Shown here in pieces: positions 15,041-24,445 of a stretch of 64,000 nucleotides of DNA (its first letter is position 1; each line of letters starts with the position of its first letter). The stretch lies in contig JAZSJQ010000010.1 of NCBI GenBank assembly GCA_045534445.1, positions 13,306 to 77,305 of the forward strand. The letters run 5' to 3'. Made by a program: the position numbers and the translations under genes. Origin of the DNA: JAISGQ01 sp045534445. Its GTDB lineage: Bacteria; Bacillota; Clostridia; Oscillospirales; Acutalibacteraceae. The notes below the pieces were generated by a model. The model worked only from the letters and a program-made list of their open reading frames with translations. It was not told the DNA's origin and ran no database searches.

Positions 15041-15316
15041 TTATTTGGAAACAGCATCCTTGAACTGCTTGCCAGCCTTGAATACGGGAAGCTTGGAAGC
15101 AGGGATAACGATGTTTTCCTTGGTTCTGGGATTTCTGCCGGTTCTCTCCTTGCGATCACGTACTTCGAAAGTACCGAAGTTAACGAGCTGTACCTTGTCA
15201 CCAGCTGCTACTGCGTCCATGATTGCGTCGATGGTTGCGCTTACAGCCTTGTCTGCATCCTTCTTAGAAATGCCAGCTTTTTCAGCAACAGCTGCGATAA
15301 GTTCTGTCTTGTTCAT
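15041..15316 (-). CDS. hup: DNA-binding protein HU
   Basis: 91 residues, standard length. MNKTELIAAVAEKAGISKKDADKA at the N-terminus, LVNFGTFEVRDRKERTGRNPRT in the DNA-binding arm, and FKAGKQFKDAV at the end. Nucleoid-associated dimer that bends DNA. It sits between mazG and rqcP, flanked by its own 3' hairpin, so it is probably transcribed at a higher level than its neighbours. Confidence 0.97.
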   Translation of the reverse strand: MNKTELIAAVAEKAGISKKDADKAVSATIDAIMDAVAAGDKVQLVNFGTFEVRDRKERTGRNPRTKENIVIPASKLPVFKAGKQFKDAVSK

Positions 15317-15370
15317 TGATTATACCTCCAGTTAATTTATAATCCAACAGATCCTGAATCTGTTTGAATC

Positions 15371-16159
15371 CTACTTCTTTGCTCTGTTCCACAGAGCGTC
15401 CAATTCTTCAGGCGTTGCATCGGGGAGATTTACGCCTTCTTCAATTGCGATCCTTTCACATTCGGCAAAACGGGATACAAATTTATCGATCGCTGCCGAA
15501 AGAGTCAGCTCCGGATCGGTATCCGTAAACCTTGTTACATTGACTACCGTAAAAAGCAGATCGCCGATTTCTTCCGAAATCATGTCCTTGCTCCCGGAAG
15601 CTATAGCCTGACGCAGTTCGTCAAGCTCTTCCTGTGTTTTATCAAGTACACCGTCAACAGATGCCCAGTCGTATCCTGCTTTCGATGCTCTTTTCTGCAC
15701 CTTTTTCGCTCTCATAAGTGCAGGGAATGCTCTGGGGACGCTGAGAAGAGTATCCGTATATGTGGTCTGGTTCTTTGTTTCCATCTTGATTGCATCCCAG
15801 TTATTGAGAACCTGCTCAGAGGTTTCAGCAACAACATCACCAAACACATGAGGATGACGAACTATAAGCTTCTTACATATGCCGTCCGCTACATCGTCAA
15901 AATTGAAATCTCCGTCTTCTTCGGATATACGGGAATGGAACATTACCTGAAGAAGCAGATCTCCCAGCTCCTCGCACAGGTTTTCCTTATCACCCGTTTC
16001 AATGGCATCAAGGGTCTCATAAGCTTCCTCAAGAAGATCATTGCGTATTGAAGAGTGATCCTGCTCCCTGTCCCACGGACATCCGTTTTCAGAACGGAGC
16101 AGTTTCATTATCTCTCTCAGATCTTCTACCGAATATTTTTCTTTAAATGAGAACTCCAT
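15371..16159 (-). CDS. mazG: Nucleoside triphosphate pyrophosphohydrolase MazG
   Basis: 262 residues with two MazG repeats. Repeat 1 (about 10-115): MKLLRSENGCPWDREQDHSSI, LLEEAYETLDAI, LCEELGDLLLQVMFHSRI (EExxE and ExxD metal ligands). Repeat 2 (about 160-255): TQEELDELRQAI, ISEEIGDLLFTVVNVTRF. Hydrolyses (d)NTPs to monophosphates, removing damaged nucleotides. The longer YabN version in Bacilli carries an extra N-terminal methylase domain, which is absent here. Confidence 0.94.
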   Translation of the reverse strand: MEFSFKEKYSVEDLREIMKLLRSENGCPWDREQDHSSIRNDLLEEAYETLDAIETGDKENLCEELGDLLLQVMFHSRISEEDGDFNFDDVADGICKKLIVRHPHVFGDVVAETSEQVLNNWDAIKMETKNQTTYTDTLLSVPRAFPALMRAKKVQKRASKAGYDWASVDGVLDKTQEELDELRQAIASGSKDMISEEIGDLLFTVVNVTRFTDTDPELTLSAAIDKFVSRFAECERIAIEEGVNLPDATPEELDALWNRAKK

Positions 16160-16224
16160 AAAACGCCTCGTTCCATCTTATAAAATAACTCGTTTGGAAA
16201 CCCAAAACCAACGCCTTTATGATT

Positions 16225-18123
16225 TTAACCTATCCAGTTGCGTTTTTCAAGTATTTTCGCGATTTTTTCGCCTTTTGGAAGCATTAAAACATCATCTTTT
16301 GTAAGAACTCTGAGCAAAATGATGCTTACAGCGTAAATAAGTACTGCAACTCCGATTGCAAGCACTGTTGCAAGCCTTCCGCTTATAAACATATTGAAAA
16401 GCTCATATGCTCCTCTTGCGCCTGCTGCACAGATAATTCCCGCTATCAAAGGTTTCACAAATGTTCCCATGACATTAAATTTCATTGTAGTTCTTCTGCA
16501 GAGGATAATTATACTTGCAGCAACAATGAACATATAGCAGCAGAGAGATCCGATGGGAGCACCCTTTATATTGATATCCTGAATACCTACAAGAGTGTAA
16601 TTAAGCACGATCTTTATGGTACAACCGATAAGCATAAGCTTAACGGGTACTGTCTGTTTGCCGACTGCCTGAAGCATACTGTTGAGAGGAGTAACAAGTG
16701 TGCCGAAAAGAACCATTACACCAAGTGCCATGAGCATGGGCTCTGCAATTATTGCACCCGCCTTGCCCGCGTAAAGAAGCTGAAGAATAGGACCTGCCAG
16801 TGCAACTATGCCGAGTCCCGCAGGAATGCCTATGAGTATTACTATACGGACAACGGAGTTTATGCCGCTCTTGACGCTTTCAAGATTCTTTGTTGCCCAT
16901 GCGCCTGCAATTGCAGGAAGCGCACTGATTCCAAGTGCCTGAGTTATATAAGGAACAAGATTATAAAGATTAAGTGCATAACCGTAGCTTCCCCAAAGTG
17001 CGTTAGGAAGATCCTCAAGCATACTTGAATAATCAAACAGAGCCTTTTCTCCGCCTGTAACAGAATCCGTGACAGTACCGCAAAGCGTTTTATAATACTC
17101 ATTGAGCGCCGGCAGATCAAGAGATGCAAGTCTGTTATTGATCGTCAGAGAGTCGATAAGCTGTGTGATATTGAGAACCAATGTACCGAGCGCTATGGGA
17201 AGTCCTATCTGAACAAATGCCTTGAGTATGGCATTTGTGCTTTCAGCCTTGGGAGAAATGCGTATCTCTCTGTCAGTAACAACATCGGGCTTAATTTTAT
17301 GTCTGATAACAAAATAGATGCATGATGCCATTGAACCAAGGGTTATGCCAAGTACAGCGCCTGCTGCCGCAAACATATAGCAGACAAGCTTTGCATCCTC
17401 CTCGCTTGACACCGTCTGTCCGAGTATGGATACAGATATATTGCCCGCATCAGTGCCGCTTACAAAATCAGCACCAAAAGCCGCCTTCGCTTCATTTATC
17501 TGAGCATTGCCTATACCCATGATCGCAAGAGCGAATCCAAGACCGAGGAAAAGCTTTCCGAAAGCTTCAATAACCTGAGAAATTGCTGTGGGATACATAT
17601 TTCTTGTACCCTCGTAATATCCTCTGTAGGAACCCTGTATACAGCAGAAAAGAACCGAGGGGCACATTGCAAGAATTGCATATATGGACTTGGGATTTAC
17701 GAACTTGATGTAAATGAACGAGGCAAGCACCATTACGACAGTGCCTACAAGTCCCGTAACAAGGAACATACGGCGTGCAACCTGATGTATCTTTTTCACA
17801 TTGCGATATTGCCTCAGTGCTATATTCTCCGCGATCTGCCTCGAAAGTGCAGACGCAAAGCCCGATGCTGCAAGAGTGTAGATAGGCACATAGAGCGAGT
17901 AGGCATTATTGAAATAGCCCATGCCGTCTTCACCGATTATGTTTGCAAGAGGTATTTTGAATACAGCACCGATTATCTTAACTATGATGGTTGCAACAGT
18001 AAGTATGATCGCACCCTTTACAAGGGACTGACCTCTGTTGTCCTCGCCGCTGGCGCGCCTCTGCTGAGCTATCGCAGCGGCAACCGCTCGCCGCTGATTA
18101 TTCTTCTTGGTTCTTTCTGACAC
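16225..18123 (-). CDS. SpoVB/YabM-type polysaccharide flippase
   Basis: 632 residues, GTG start with GGGAG 10 bases upstream; an ATG 7 bases earlier is in another frame. Cytosolic basic N-terminus (1-35), then about 14 membrane helices of the MOP/MATE exporter superfamily. LVKGAIILTVATIIVKIIGAVFKIPLANIIGEDGMGYFNNAYSLYV is split by my limit but shows the family pattern: VKGA, KIIGAVFK and GMGYFNNAYS. The position at the head of the mazG-rqcP-yabPQ-divIC cluster matches yabM. Relatives move lipid-linked cell-wall or spore-cortex precursors; SpoVB-like is inferred from context. Confidence 0.87.
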   Translation of the reverse strand: MSERTKKNNQRRAVAAAIAQQRRASGEDNRGQSLVKGAIILTVATIIVKIIGAVFKIPLANIIGEDGMGYFNNAYSLYVPIYTLAASGFASALSRQIAENIALRQYRNVKKIHQVARRMFLVTGLVGTVVMVLASFIYIKFVNPKSIYAILAMCPSVLFCCIQGSYRGYYEGTRNMYPTAISQVIEAFGKLFLGLGFALAIMGIGNAQINEAKAAFGADFVSGTDAGNISVSILGQTVSSEEDAKLVCYMFAAAGAVLGITLGSMASCIYFVIRHKIKPDVVTDREIRISPKAESTNAILKAFVQIGLPIALGTLVLNITQLIDSLTINNRLASLDLPALNEYYKTLCGTVTDSVTGGEKALFDYSSMLEDLPNALWGSYGYALNLYNLVPYITQALGISALPAIAGAWATKNLESVKSGINSVVRIVILIGIPAGLGIVALAGPILQLLYAGKAGAIIAEPMLMALGVMVLFGTLVTPLNSMLQAVGKQTVPVKLMLIGCTIKIVLNYTLVGIQDINIKGAPIGSLCCYMFIVAASIIILCRRTTMKFNVMGTFVKPLIAGIICAAGARGAYELFNMFISGRLATVLAIGVAVLIYAVSIILLRVLTKDDVLMLPKGEKIAKILEKRNWIG

Positions 18124-18201
18124 TTGTCATACACTCCCTGTAACAATCTTGATAAGCAATATATATTATATCAGCTTTTATTTATTCCGAAACACACAAG
18201 C

Positions 18202-18225
18202 AAGGGGACTTCTGTAAGTCCCCTT
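18202..18225 (-). terminator. Hairpin after the zinc-ribbon gene
   Basis: Perfect ten-base stem (18202-18211 with 18216-18225), 4-base loop, followed on the minus strand by a G/T mix. Probably separates this gene from the SpoVB-like cluster. Confidence 0.65.
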
Positions 18226-18230
18226 CCTTA

Positions 18231-18617
18231 TTAATTAGCTTTGATTCTTTTTTTGTCATCCATGCGTTTTCCGCAGCGATTGCAGTAAATTGCATCCTTT
18301 GAGTTTACCGCGCTGCAGCTCTGGCATCTGCGTCTCTTCATGGCTGTTGCTATTTTCTCGTTGATCTCATCAAGACTTCTGTATGCGGAACTGATGTTTG
18401 CCACACATTCATCTATCATGTCTCCTGCGTCCACCGCATCCGTTTTTGAATCATATACAAGCCGACCCAAAGCTTCATACTTTTTATTGATATCACCCGT
18501 AAGCTCTGCAGCTTTAAGGCGAAGTCTTGATAATTCTATTATTTCTTTTGAAGTTTTTGTAACTGTATCGGCTGCTGTTTTTGTTCCGTTAACAACACAA
18601 TCAAGTATATCCACCAT
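18231..18617 (-). CDS. Coiled-coil protein with C-terminal zinc ribbon
   Basis: 128 residues from ATG at 18617 (GGGAG 5 bases upstream; the longer TTG start has no such site). Residues about 5-95 are helical and charged (KTAADTVTKTSKEIIELSRLRLKAAE). Residues about 98-115 hold CQSCSAVNSKDAIYCNRCG, a C-x2-C...C-x2-C zinc ribbon. No membrane helix. Function unknown. It belongs to the same broad class of zinc-ribbon proteins as those at 43345-49449 but has no exported part. Confidence 0.82.
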   Translation of the reverse strand: MVDILDCVVNGTKTAADTVTKTSKEIIELSRLRLKAAELTGDINKKYEALGRLVYDSKTDAVDAGDMIDECVANISSAYRSLDEINEKIATAMKRRRCQSCSAVNSKDAIYCNRCGKRMDDKKRIKAN

Positions 18618-18716
18618 ACTGTCTCCCTTCAATTTTGTTTATTATAACACCTAAAGTCGCATAAAATCAACATTTTTAATAATGTTATGAATAATCGCTC
18701 AAATATTTACTGTTTT

Positions 18717-19679
18717 TTAATAAATGCTTCCGCCTACAAATTCTCTGATTAGCGAATTCTCCGGCACCAATTCAGGTGATATTCCTTTGAATTTTTTAAG
18801 CTTCTTAACCAGTATTGACGCCAGTGCTTTGTTCACGCTTTCCTCAGGGATCGCTTCAAGAAGCGGAAGCGCGATAGGTGCCATGATGCAAGGTTCATAA
18901 ATATGAATCGAGTTGATGGTGACATCTGCGCATCCTTTATACGGATTCAGATACATTTCTTCTCCTCGTCTGACAGATGGCCACATATTCATTGTTGCAT
19001 CGGCAGTTGTATCTCTGAACTGATGATCCCTTACTATTCTTCGTATAAGGCGAATATCGTAAGGACCGATTGCGTTTCTCTTATTGCTACGCGATGCTCT
19101 GATACCCTGCTTTACACTGCAGTACACCTTAAGCAATCTGTCATCAGGCAGTTCATCGCATATGACAGGATTGAGAGCATGTATACCCTCGACAACGATT
19201 ATATTGTCACCCTTCAGATCAAGTTCCGCACCTTTTTCGCGTTTCTTTGTCTGAAAATTAAAGTGTGGAAGCACTGTTGGTTTATTTTGAATTATATCTG
19301 CAAGACACTTTTTCATGAGAGGTATGTCAAGAGCCTCGACGCACTCGTAGTCAGGCTTTCCGTTCTCATCCTTAGGAGTATGCTCCGCTCCGAGATAAAA
19401 ATCATCAAGAGAGACCCTTATGGCATTCACTCCATGTTTTCTGATACTCTCACAGAGTTTTGCAGCCGTTGTGGTTTTTCCTGAACCCGAAGGTCCTGCA
19501 AGCATAAGGAGCTTGTTGCCTCTTTCTCCGCCAATTATAAATTCTGCAATGAAATCAATAGTCTGGGTGTAAAGCCTTTCCATCTGCGCAATCATCTCCG
19601 CGGGTTCATTCTGCGCAGCATTATTGATCTCTTTCATGGTTTCCGTAAAACGGATATAGTAGTCAACGTAATTTTTCAT
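18717..19679 (-). CDS. Uridine-kinase-like P-loop protein
   Basis: 320 residues taking ATG at 19679, which overlaps the hemZ stop by 17 bases; the weak GGGGTG site and the overlap suggest coupled translation. A longer in-frame start at 19739 is possible. Helical N-terminus (about 1-60), then P-loop MLAGPSGSGKTTTAAKL, VSLDDFYLG (Walker B/substrate loop), YECVEALD, HFNFQTKKRE, VVEGIHALNP, and RLIRRIVRDHQFR as in uridine kinase/phosphoribulokinase family members. Likely phosphorylates a nucleoside or other small molecule; substrate not certain. Confidence 0.8.
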   Translation of the reverse strand: MKNYVDYYIRFTETMKEINNAAQNEPAEMIAQMERLYTQTIDFIAEFIIGGERGNKLLMLAGPSGSGKTTTAAKLCESIRKHGVNAIRVSLDDFYLGAEHTPKDENGKPDYECVEALDIPLMKKCLADIIQNKPTVLPHFNFQTKKREKGAELDLKGDNIIVVEGIHALNPVICDELPDDRLLKVYCSVKQGIRASRSNKRNAIGPYDIRLIRRIVRDHQFRDTTADATMNMWPSVRRGEEMYLNPYKGCADVTINSIHIYEPCIMAPIALPLLEAIPEESVNKALASILVKKLKKFKGISPELVPENSLIREFVGGSIY

Positions 19680-21108
19680 AAAAGTCAATAACACCCCTTT
19701 TTCTCTCAACAAGGGTATCAAATCCCGAAATATACTCATATGGGAATTTATAGTTGAAAACTCTTTCGATCTTGGCTGAACCCTGCCTGCACAGCTTTGT
19801 CACTGCGCCTGCACCCACGCCGAGTATAGTATGGGATTCATCCATGATAAAAATATTGTAAAGTCCTTCTTTTCCGGGTTTTGACCAACCGACATTTTCA
19901 AGATTCGCGAGCATTCTCGTCTGTCTGTAGAGATAATATGGTCTGTAACCTGCATCTGTAAGCTTATTATCCGCACTCCTCAGCATATCAGCACATATGT
20001 TGTTATTTGCGCTGTAGTTTGCCTGACCTTCAATAACTATATTTGATGCTCTTTTCATGGAAAGAGTGTGTACGGTAATTCCGTCAGGGTCAAGAGCAAT
20101 AACATCATCAACTGTTTTTGAGAAGCCTTCGGCACTGTCACCGCAGAGTCCTGCAATAAGATCCATATTTATATCGTCAAAACCCACTTCTCTTGCCATC
20201 CTGAATGCTTCGACAGTCTGTGCAACGGTGTGCTTGCGTCCTATATTTCTGAGAACAGCATCATCCATTGTCTGAGGATTTATACTTATCCTGCTGACGC
20301 CTGCATTCTTGATAACCCACAGTTTTTCTGCCGTAATAGTATCGGGTCTGCCCGCTTCAACAGTAAATTCACGCACACCTGCCATATCAAAATTCTCATA
20401 CACTGCAGAAAGGACTCTTTCCATCTGCTCTGCACTGAGAGTAGTCGGTGTTCCTCCTCCCATGTACACGGTATCAAGTCTAAGCCCGAGATCACGGGCA
20501 ATTCCAGCTGTAATGCCGATTTCCTTTACAAGCAAATCGACATAATCAGGCAGAAGATGCTTCGCCTGTGCAATGGTCTGTGACACAAATGAGCAATATG
20601 CACATCTGGTCGGGCAAAACGGTATCGATATATACAGACTGAATGAATCATCACTGCAGGTTTCAAGCAGCGGGGTCTCTATTCTATGAGTTCTCTGTGC
20701 CAGTCTTAGCTTTTCCTCACTGACAAAATACTCTCTGCGAAGCTTTTCAAGTGCTTCTTTTTCACCGGTCTTTTCGCAGAATGAACGCAGCAGTTTTATT
20801 GGGCGCACTCCTGTGAGCATTCCCCACGGCGGAGTAAATCCTGTTTTCTCCGTCAGCAGCTCGTAAAGCGTCTGCGCAAAATTCAGCTCAAGGCTTTTTT
20901 CTCCGTCAAGCTTCTTCTCTCCGCACAAAAGCTCCCCATCGGAATAAAGCTCTGCTTTTACGGTTTTTCCGTCACAGATCAGTCTTGCATATTCGTCTTC
21001 ATTTTCCTGTATATTCTGCACAGAGACAATATTTTTTTCGGGATAAAACAATCTGCAAAGCTGTTCAATTTCATATCCGCTGCGCAGACCTTCTGTGTAA
21101 ATAACCAT
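19663..21108 (-). CDS. hemZ: HemZ-type radical SAM coproporphyrinogen dehydrogenase-like protein
   Basis: 481 residues. N-terminal domain about 1-160 includes WGMLTGVRPIKLL, the HemZ marker. Radical SAM core about 165-400: LYISIPFCPTRCAYCSFVSQ (C-x3-C-x2-C), DTVYMGGGTPTTL, EFTVEAGRPDTIT, SINPQTMDD, NMDLIAGLCGDS. Family members oxidise coproporphyrinogen III in anaerobic heme synthesis, but HemZ proteins also occur in heme-less Clostridia, where the role is unclear; no other heme gene is in this window. Follows the MBL hydrolase by 1 base, so one operon. Confidence 0.9.
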   Translation of the reverse strand: MVIYTEGLRSGYEIEQLCRLFYPEKNIVSVQNIQENEDEYARLICDGKTVKAELYSDGELLCGEKKLDGEKSLELNFAQTLYELLTEKTGFTPPWGMLTGVRPIKLLRSFCEKTGEKEALEKLRREYFVSEEKLRLAQRTHRIETPLLETCSDDSFSLYISIPFCPTRCAYCSFVSQTIAQAKHLLPDYVDLLVKEIGITAGIARDLGLRLDTVYMGGGTPTTLSAEQMERVLSAVYENFDMAGVREFTVEAGRPDTITAEKLWVIKNAGVSRISINPQTMDDAVLRNIGRKHTVAQTVEAFRMAREVGFDDINMDLIAGLCGDSAEGFSKTVDDVIALDPDGITVHTLSMKRASNIVIEGQANYSANNNICADMLRSADNKLTDAGYRPYYLYRQTRMLANLENVGWSKPGKEGLYNIFIMDESHTILGVGAGAVTKLCRQGSAKIERVFNYKFPYEYISGFDTLVERKRGVIDFYEKLR

Positions 21109-21109
21109 A

Positions 21110-21739
21110 TTACCTCATTCTCATGAGAGAATTATTCATTCTTTCATGACCGATCGTTGTTGAAATATCATGTCCGGGATAAACATTTACCTCATCAGGC
21201 AGTACGGCAAGCCTGCGGAATGACATCATAAGCTCATGAGGGTCACCGCCGAAAAGATCAGTACGTCCGTTGCCGCTGCAGAACATGGTATCTCCCGAAA
21301 TCAGCACATTTCCGCAAAGGAAGCAGATGCTGCCTTTGGTGTGTCCGGGAGTGGAAATCACGTTCAGCTTCAGTGCGCCCAGTTCGACCTCATCGCCATC
21401 ATGCAGGATAATATCAGGCGTTGATTCGCAGACAATGCCTGCCCCTATAAGTCCCGATGCATTCTGCATTGTATTCTGAAGCATGGGTGCATCCTCTTCG
21501 GATATTGCAATCTCAGCGCCTGTCTTGCGCTTGGCTTCGTCAAGGCCGTAAATATGGTCAAAATGACCGTGTGTCAGCAGGATATATTTTATGTTATCCA
21601 TGCCGACTTCATTACAGGCGTGCTCTATTTCTTCGTTCCATTCACCGGGATCAACCAGTGCAGAAATGCCTGTTTTCTCATCAGTAAGAATATATGTGTT
21701 TGTAAAAAACATATGCGTCATAATGGTTTTTATTATCAT
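21110..21739 (-). CDS. Metallo-beta-lactamase-fold hydrolase (glyoxalase II-like)
   Basis: 209 residues. LLTHGHFDHIYG is the H-x-H-x-D-H metal motif; further ligands are in STPGHTKGS, SGDTMF and YPGHD. Cytosolic binuclear zinc hydrolase, acting on thioesters such as S-lactoylglutathione analogues in relatives, substrate here unknown. Lies between dtd and hemZ with 15- and 1-base spacing, an arrangement seen often in Firmicutes. Confidence 0.9.
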   Translation of the reverse strand: MIIKTIMTHMFFTNTYILTDEKTGISALVDPGEWNEEIEHACNEVGMDNIKYILLTHGHFDHIYGLDEAKRKTGAEIAISEEDAPMLQNTMQNASGLIGAGIVCESTPDIILHDGDEVELGALKLNVISTPGHTKGSICFLCGNVLISGDTMFCSGNGRTDLFGGDPHELMMSFRRLAVLPDEVNVYPGHDISTTIGHERMNNSLMRMR

Positions 21740-21754
21740 TTTGCAAACCTCCGA

Positions 21755-22204
21755 TCAAAGCTCATCAGTATCAAGAATGATAGTAACAGGTCCGCTGTTG
21801 CAGAGGCTTATTTTCATATCCCCTCCGAAAACTCCCGTTTCAACCTCGAGACCGTATTTTTCGCGAAGCAGTGCCACGGTATATTCGTACAGCGGCTCTG
21901 CCTTTTCAGGGCGTGCCGCAGCAACAAAGTACGGTCTGTTACCCTTTTTGCAGTCTGCAAAAAGGGTAAACTGGGAAATACAGAGAATCTTTCCGCCCGT
22001 GTCCGCAAGGGACAAGTTCATCTTGTCATTTTCATCTCTGAAAATTCGCATATTGGCAATTTTCTTTGCAATCAGCTCCGCCTGAGGCTTTTCATCATCT
22101 TCTCTTACTCCAAGCAGAACCATAAATCCGTTTTCTATTTTTCCTGTAATGACACCTTCACATTCACAGGATGCATAATCAACGCGCTGTATTACCGCTC
22201 TCAT
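21755..22204 (-). CDS. dtd: D-aminoacyl-tRNA deacylase
   Basis: 149 residues, full length. MRAVIQRV at the N-terminus, ILCISQFTLFADCKKGNRPYF with the SQFTL motif, and CNSGPVTIILDT with the catalytic NSGPVT loop. Removes D-amino acids mischarged on tRNA. 13 bases after the rel gene; same operon. Confidence 0.96.
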   Translation of the reverse strand: MRAVIQRVDYASCECEGVITGKIENGFMVLLGVREDDEKPQAELIAKKIANMRIFRDENDKMNLSLADTGGKILCISQFTLFADCKKGNRPYFVAAARPEKAEPLYEYTVALLREKYGLEVETGVFGGDMKISLCNSGPVTIILDTDEL

Positions 22205-22217
22205 TTTTCCTCCGATC

Positions 22218-24425
22218 TTATCGGCTTACCGAAATTACTCCCTTTACATTTGCAAGCTTTTTGCATATCTGCTCAAGATGCTCCTTGCCCGTTACGACAA
22301 TGGTTACAGATATCACAGCTTCGCCGTTCTTTGTTTGCCTTGAATTAAGCATATTGATAGGCACATGCATATTGGAAAGAAGCACTGTCACGTCTGCCAG
22401 CAGACCCTTGCGGTCATGGCATTCAAGATGCAGTGTAGACTTGAATTCCTTTACTGTTATCTGGTCTGACCATACTGCTTTTACCCAGCGCTCCGGCTCA
22501 TCGGAAGCTGCAGGATCCTCGGGCACATTGGTGCATTCTCTCTTATGAATGGAAACACCATACCCCCTTGTGATAAAGCCTATGATCTCATCACCGGGCA
22601 TTGGACCGCAGCACTTTGACATCTTGATAAGACAGTTGTCAACACCTTCTATATATACTCCGTCAGCCGCACCGCGCTTAGTGGTCTGCTTTGAGACCAT
22701 ATCTTCAGGCGCTACACTTTCAAGACTCTTTATAAGCTTCTGATAATCATCGCGGATACGCTGCATTATCTTTGAGAGGACAATACCGCCGTAGCCTATT
22801 GCCGCATAAAAGTCCTCAACTGTTTCAAGTCTTGCACGCACTGCAATATCCTCAAGAAATGACTGCATTTTATCATCGGGAAGGCGGATTCCGTTGCGCT
22901 TGAACTCACGCTCAACGATCTCTTTTCCCTCTTCGATATTTTCTTCTCTTCGCTCATTCTTGAACCATGTGCGTATCTTGCTTCGTGCTTCACCTGTACG
23001 CACGATATTCAGCCAGTCACGATTAGGTCCGTGATTCGGATCCTTTGCTGTTATGACCTCGACCATGTCACCGTCATGGATAACGGAGTTTATGGGTACG
23101 ATCCTGCCGTTGATCTTGGCACCGATCATTCTGTGGCCTACAGCACTGTGTATGGCATAAGCAAAATCTATGCAGGTAGCACCTCTGGGCAGTGCCTTGG
23201 TGTCTCCTTTCGGAGTAAGGACATACACCTCATCGGTCTGAGGTATGACAATGGGTTCGCTGCTGTCTTCAAGCTGGTTTTCTATCTGACGGCGGATCCA
23301 GCCGACATATTCGTCCAGCGAATCTGCGCCCTTGAGTCCCTGCTTATACTTCCAGTGAGCGGCGATACCGAACTCAGCCTTGTAGTGCATCTGCTGTGTT
23401 CTTATCTGAACCTCAAAGGGTATAGTCCTTCCGTTATCTGTAAACTGCTTTCCCAGAACGGTCGTATGAAGGGACTGATAACCATTGGGCTTGGGCATGG
23501 TTATATAGTCCTTAAAACGGTTTCTGACCATTATAAAGACATTGTGAATTATACCGAGAGCAACATAGCACTCCTCAACGGTGTCAACTATTACTCTCAC
23601 TGCGTAAATATCAAATATCTCGGAGAAGTCCTTACCCTGGATATACATTTTTCTGTATATTCCGTTTACGGATTTGATTCTGCCGTAAACAACAACATTG
23701 GGAATAGACTGCTTGATCTTTTCCTCGAGAACATTCTCGAGATTTGCAAGGAACTGCTCTCTGTCAGTGAGCTGTCTTGACAGAAGCTCTGAAATTGCCT
23801 GATAGCCCACGCTGTCAAGATATCTCAGAGAGGTATCCTCAAGCTCCTCTTTCACCTTGCGCATACCCATTCTGTGAGCAAGAGGCGCAAAAACCTCCAT
23901 GGTCTCTCTTGCAATATCACGCTGCTTCTGGGGGGGAAGTGCGCCCAGAGTTCTTATGTTGTTGAGTCTGTCTGCAAGCTTTATGATGATGACTCGTATA
24001 TCCTCATTCATCGCAAACAGCATCTTGCGGAGGTTTTCTGCCTGAGTTTCTTCTCTGGACAGACCCTCTCTTGAACTGTGCGTTATTTTTTCAAGCTTTG
24101 TCACACCGTCGATAAGCACGGAAATGCGTTTACCGAATCTCTCTATAACCTCATCAAGTGCGACAGGTGTGTCTTCTATAACATCATGAAGCAGTGCCGC
24201 AACGATACACTCGGTATCCATTCCCAGTTCCACAAGTATATATGCAACCGAGATCGGGTGTACTATATAAGGCTGACCTGACTTTCTCACCTGTCCTGCA
24301 TGAGCTTCATTCGCAAAAAGATATGCCTGCTCAATGAGTTTTACATCATACTCTTTTCCGCTTTTTGCAATCAGATTAACAAGGTCGTCATACGAATGGT
24401 ACATTGAATTATGCTCTCCAGTCAT
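22218..24425 (-). CDS. rel: Bifunctional (p)ppGpp synthetase/hydrolase Rel
   Basis: 735 residues, ATG at 24425 with AAGGAG 8 bases upstream. HD hydrolase domain (about 20-180): GQPYIVHPISVAYIL, ALLHDVIEDT with HD and ED metal residues intact. Synthetase domain (about 245-360): GRIKSVNGIYRKM, DIYAVRVIV, KPNGYQSLHTTV, QIRTQQMHYKAEFGIAAHW. TGS domain (about 405-465): VYVLTPKGDTKALPRGAT. C-terminal ACT domain (about 660-735). Both activities look intact. Stringent-response control enzyme that associates with ribosomes. Confidence 0.96.
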   Translation of the reverse strand: MTGEHNSMYHSYDDLVNLIAKSGKEYDVKLIEQAYLFANEAHAGQVRKSGQPYIVHPISVAYILVELGMDTECIVAALLHDVIEDTPVALDEVIERFGKRISVLIDGVTKLEKITHSSREGLSREETQAENLRKMLFAMNEDIRVIIIKLADRLNNIRTLGALPPQKQRDIARETMEVFAPLAHRMGMRKVKEELEDTSLRYLDSVGYQAISELLSRQLTDREQFLANLENVLEEKIKQSIPNVVVYGRIKSVNGIYRKMYIQGKDFSEIFDIYAVRVIVDTVEECYVALGIIHNVFIMVRNRFKDYITMPKPNGYQSLHTTVLGKQFTDNGRTIPFEVQIRTQQMHYKAEFGIAAHWKYKQGLKGADSLDEYVGWIRRQIENQLEDSSEPIVIPQTDEVYVLTPKGDTKALPRGATCIDFAYAIHSAVGHRMIGAKINGRIVPINSVIHDGDMVEVITAKDPNHGPNRDWLNIVRTGEARSKIRTWFKNERREENIEEGKEIVEREFKRNGIRLPDDKMQSFLEDIAVRARLETVEDFYAAIGYGGIVLSKIMQRIRDDYQKLIKSLESVAPEDMVSKQTTKRGAADGVYIEGVDNCLIKMSKCCGPMPGDEIIGFITRGYGVSIHKRECTNVPEDPAASDEPERWVKAVWSDQITVKEFKSTLHLECHDRKGLLADVTVLLSNMHVPINMLNSRQTKNGEAVISVTIVVTGKEHLEQICKKLANVKGVISVSR

Positions 24426-24445
24426 TGGCAGACACTCCTTTCAAT

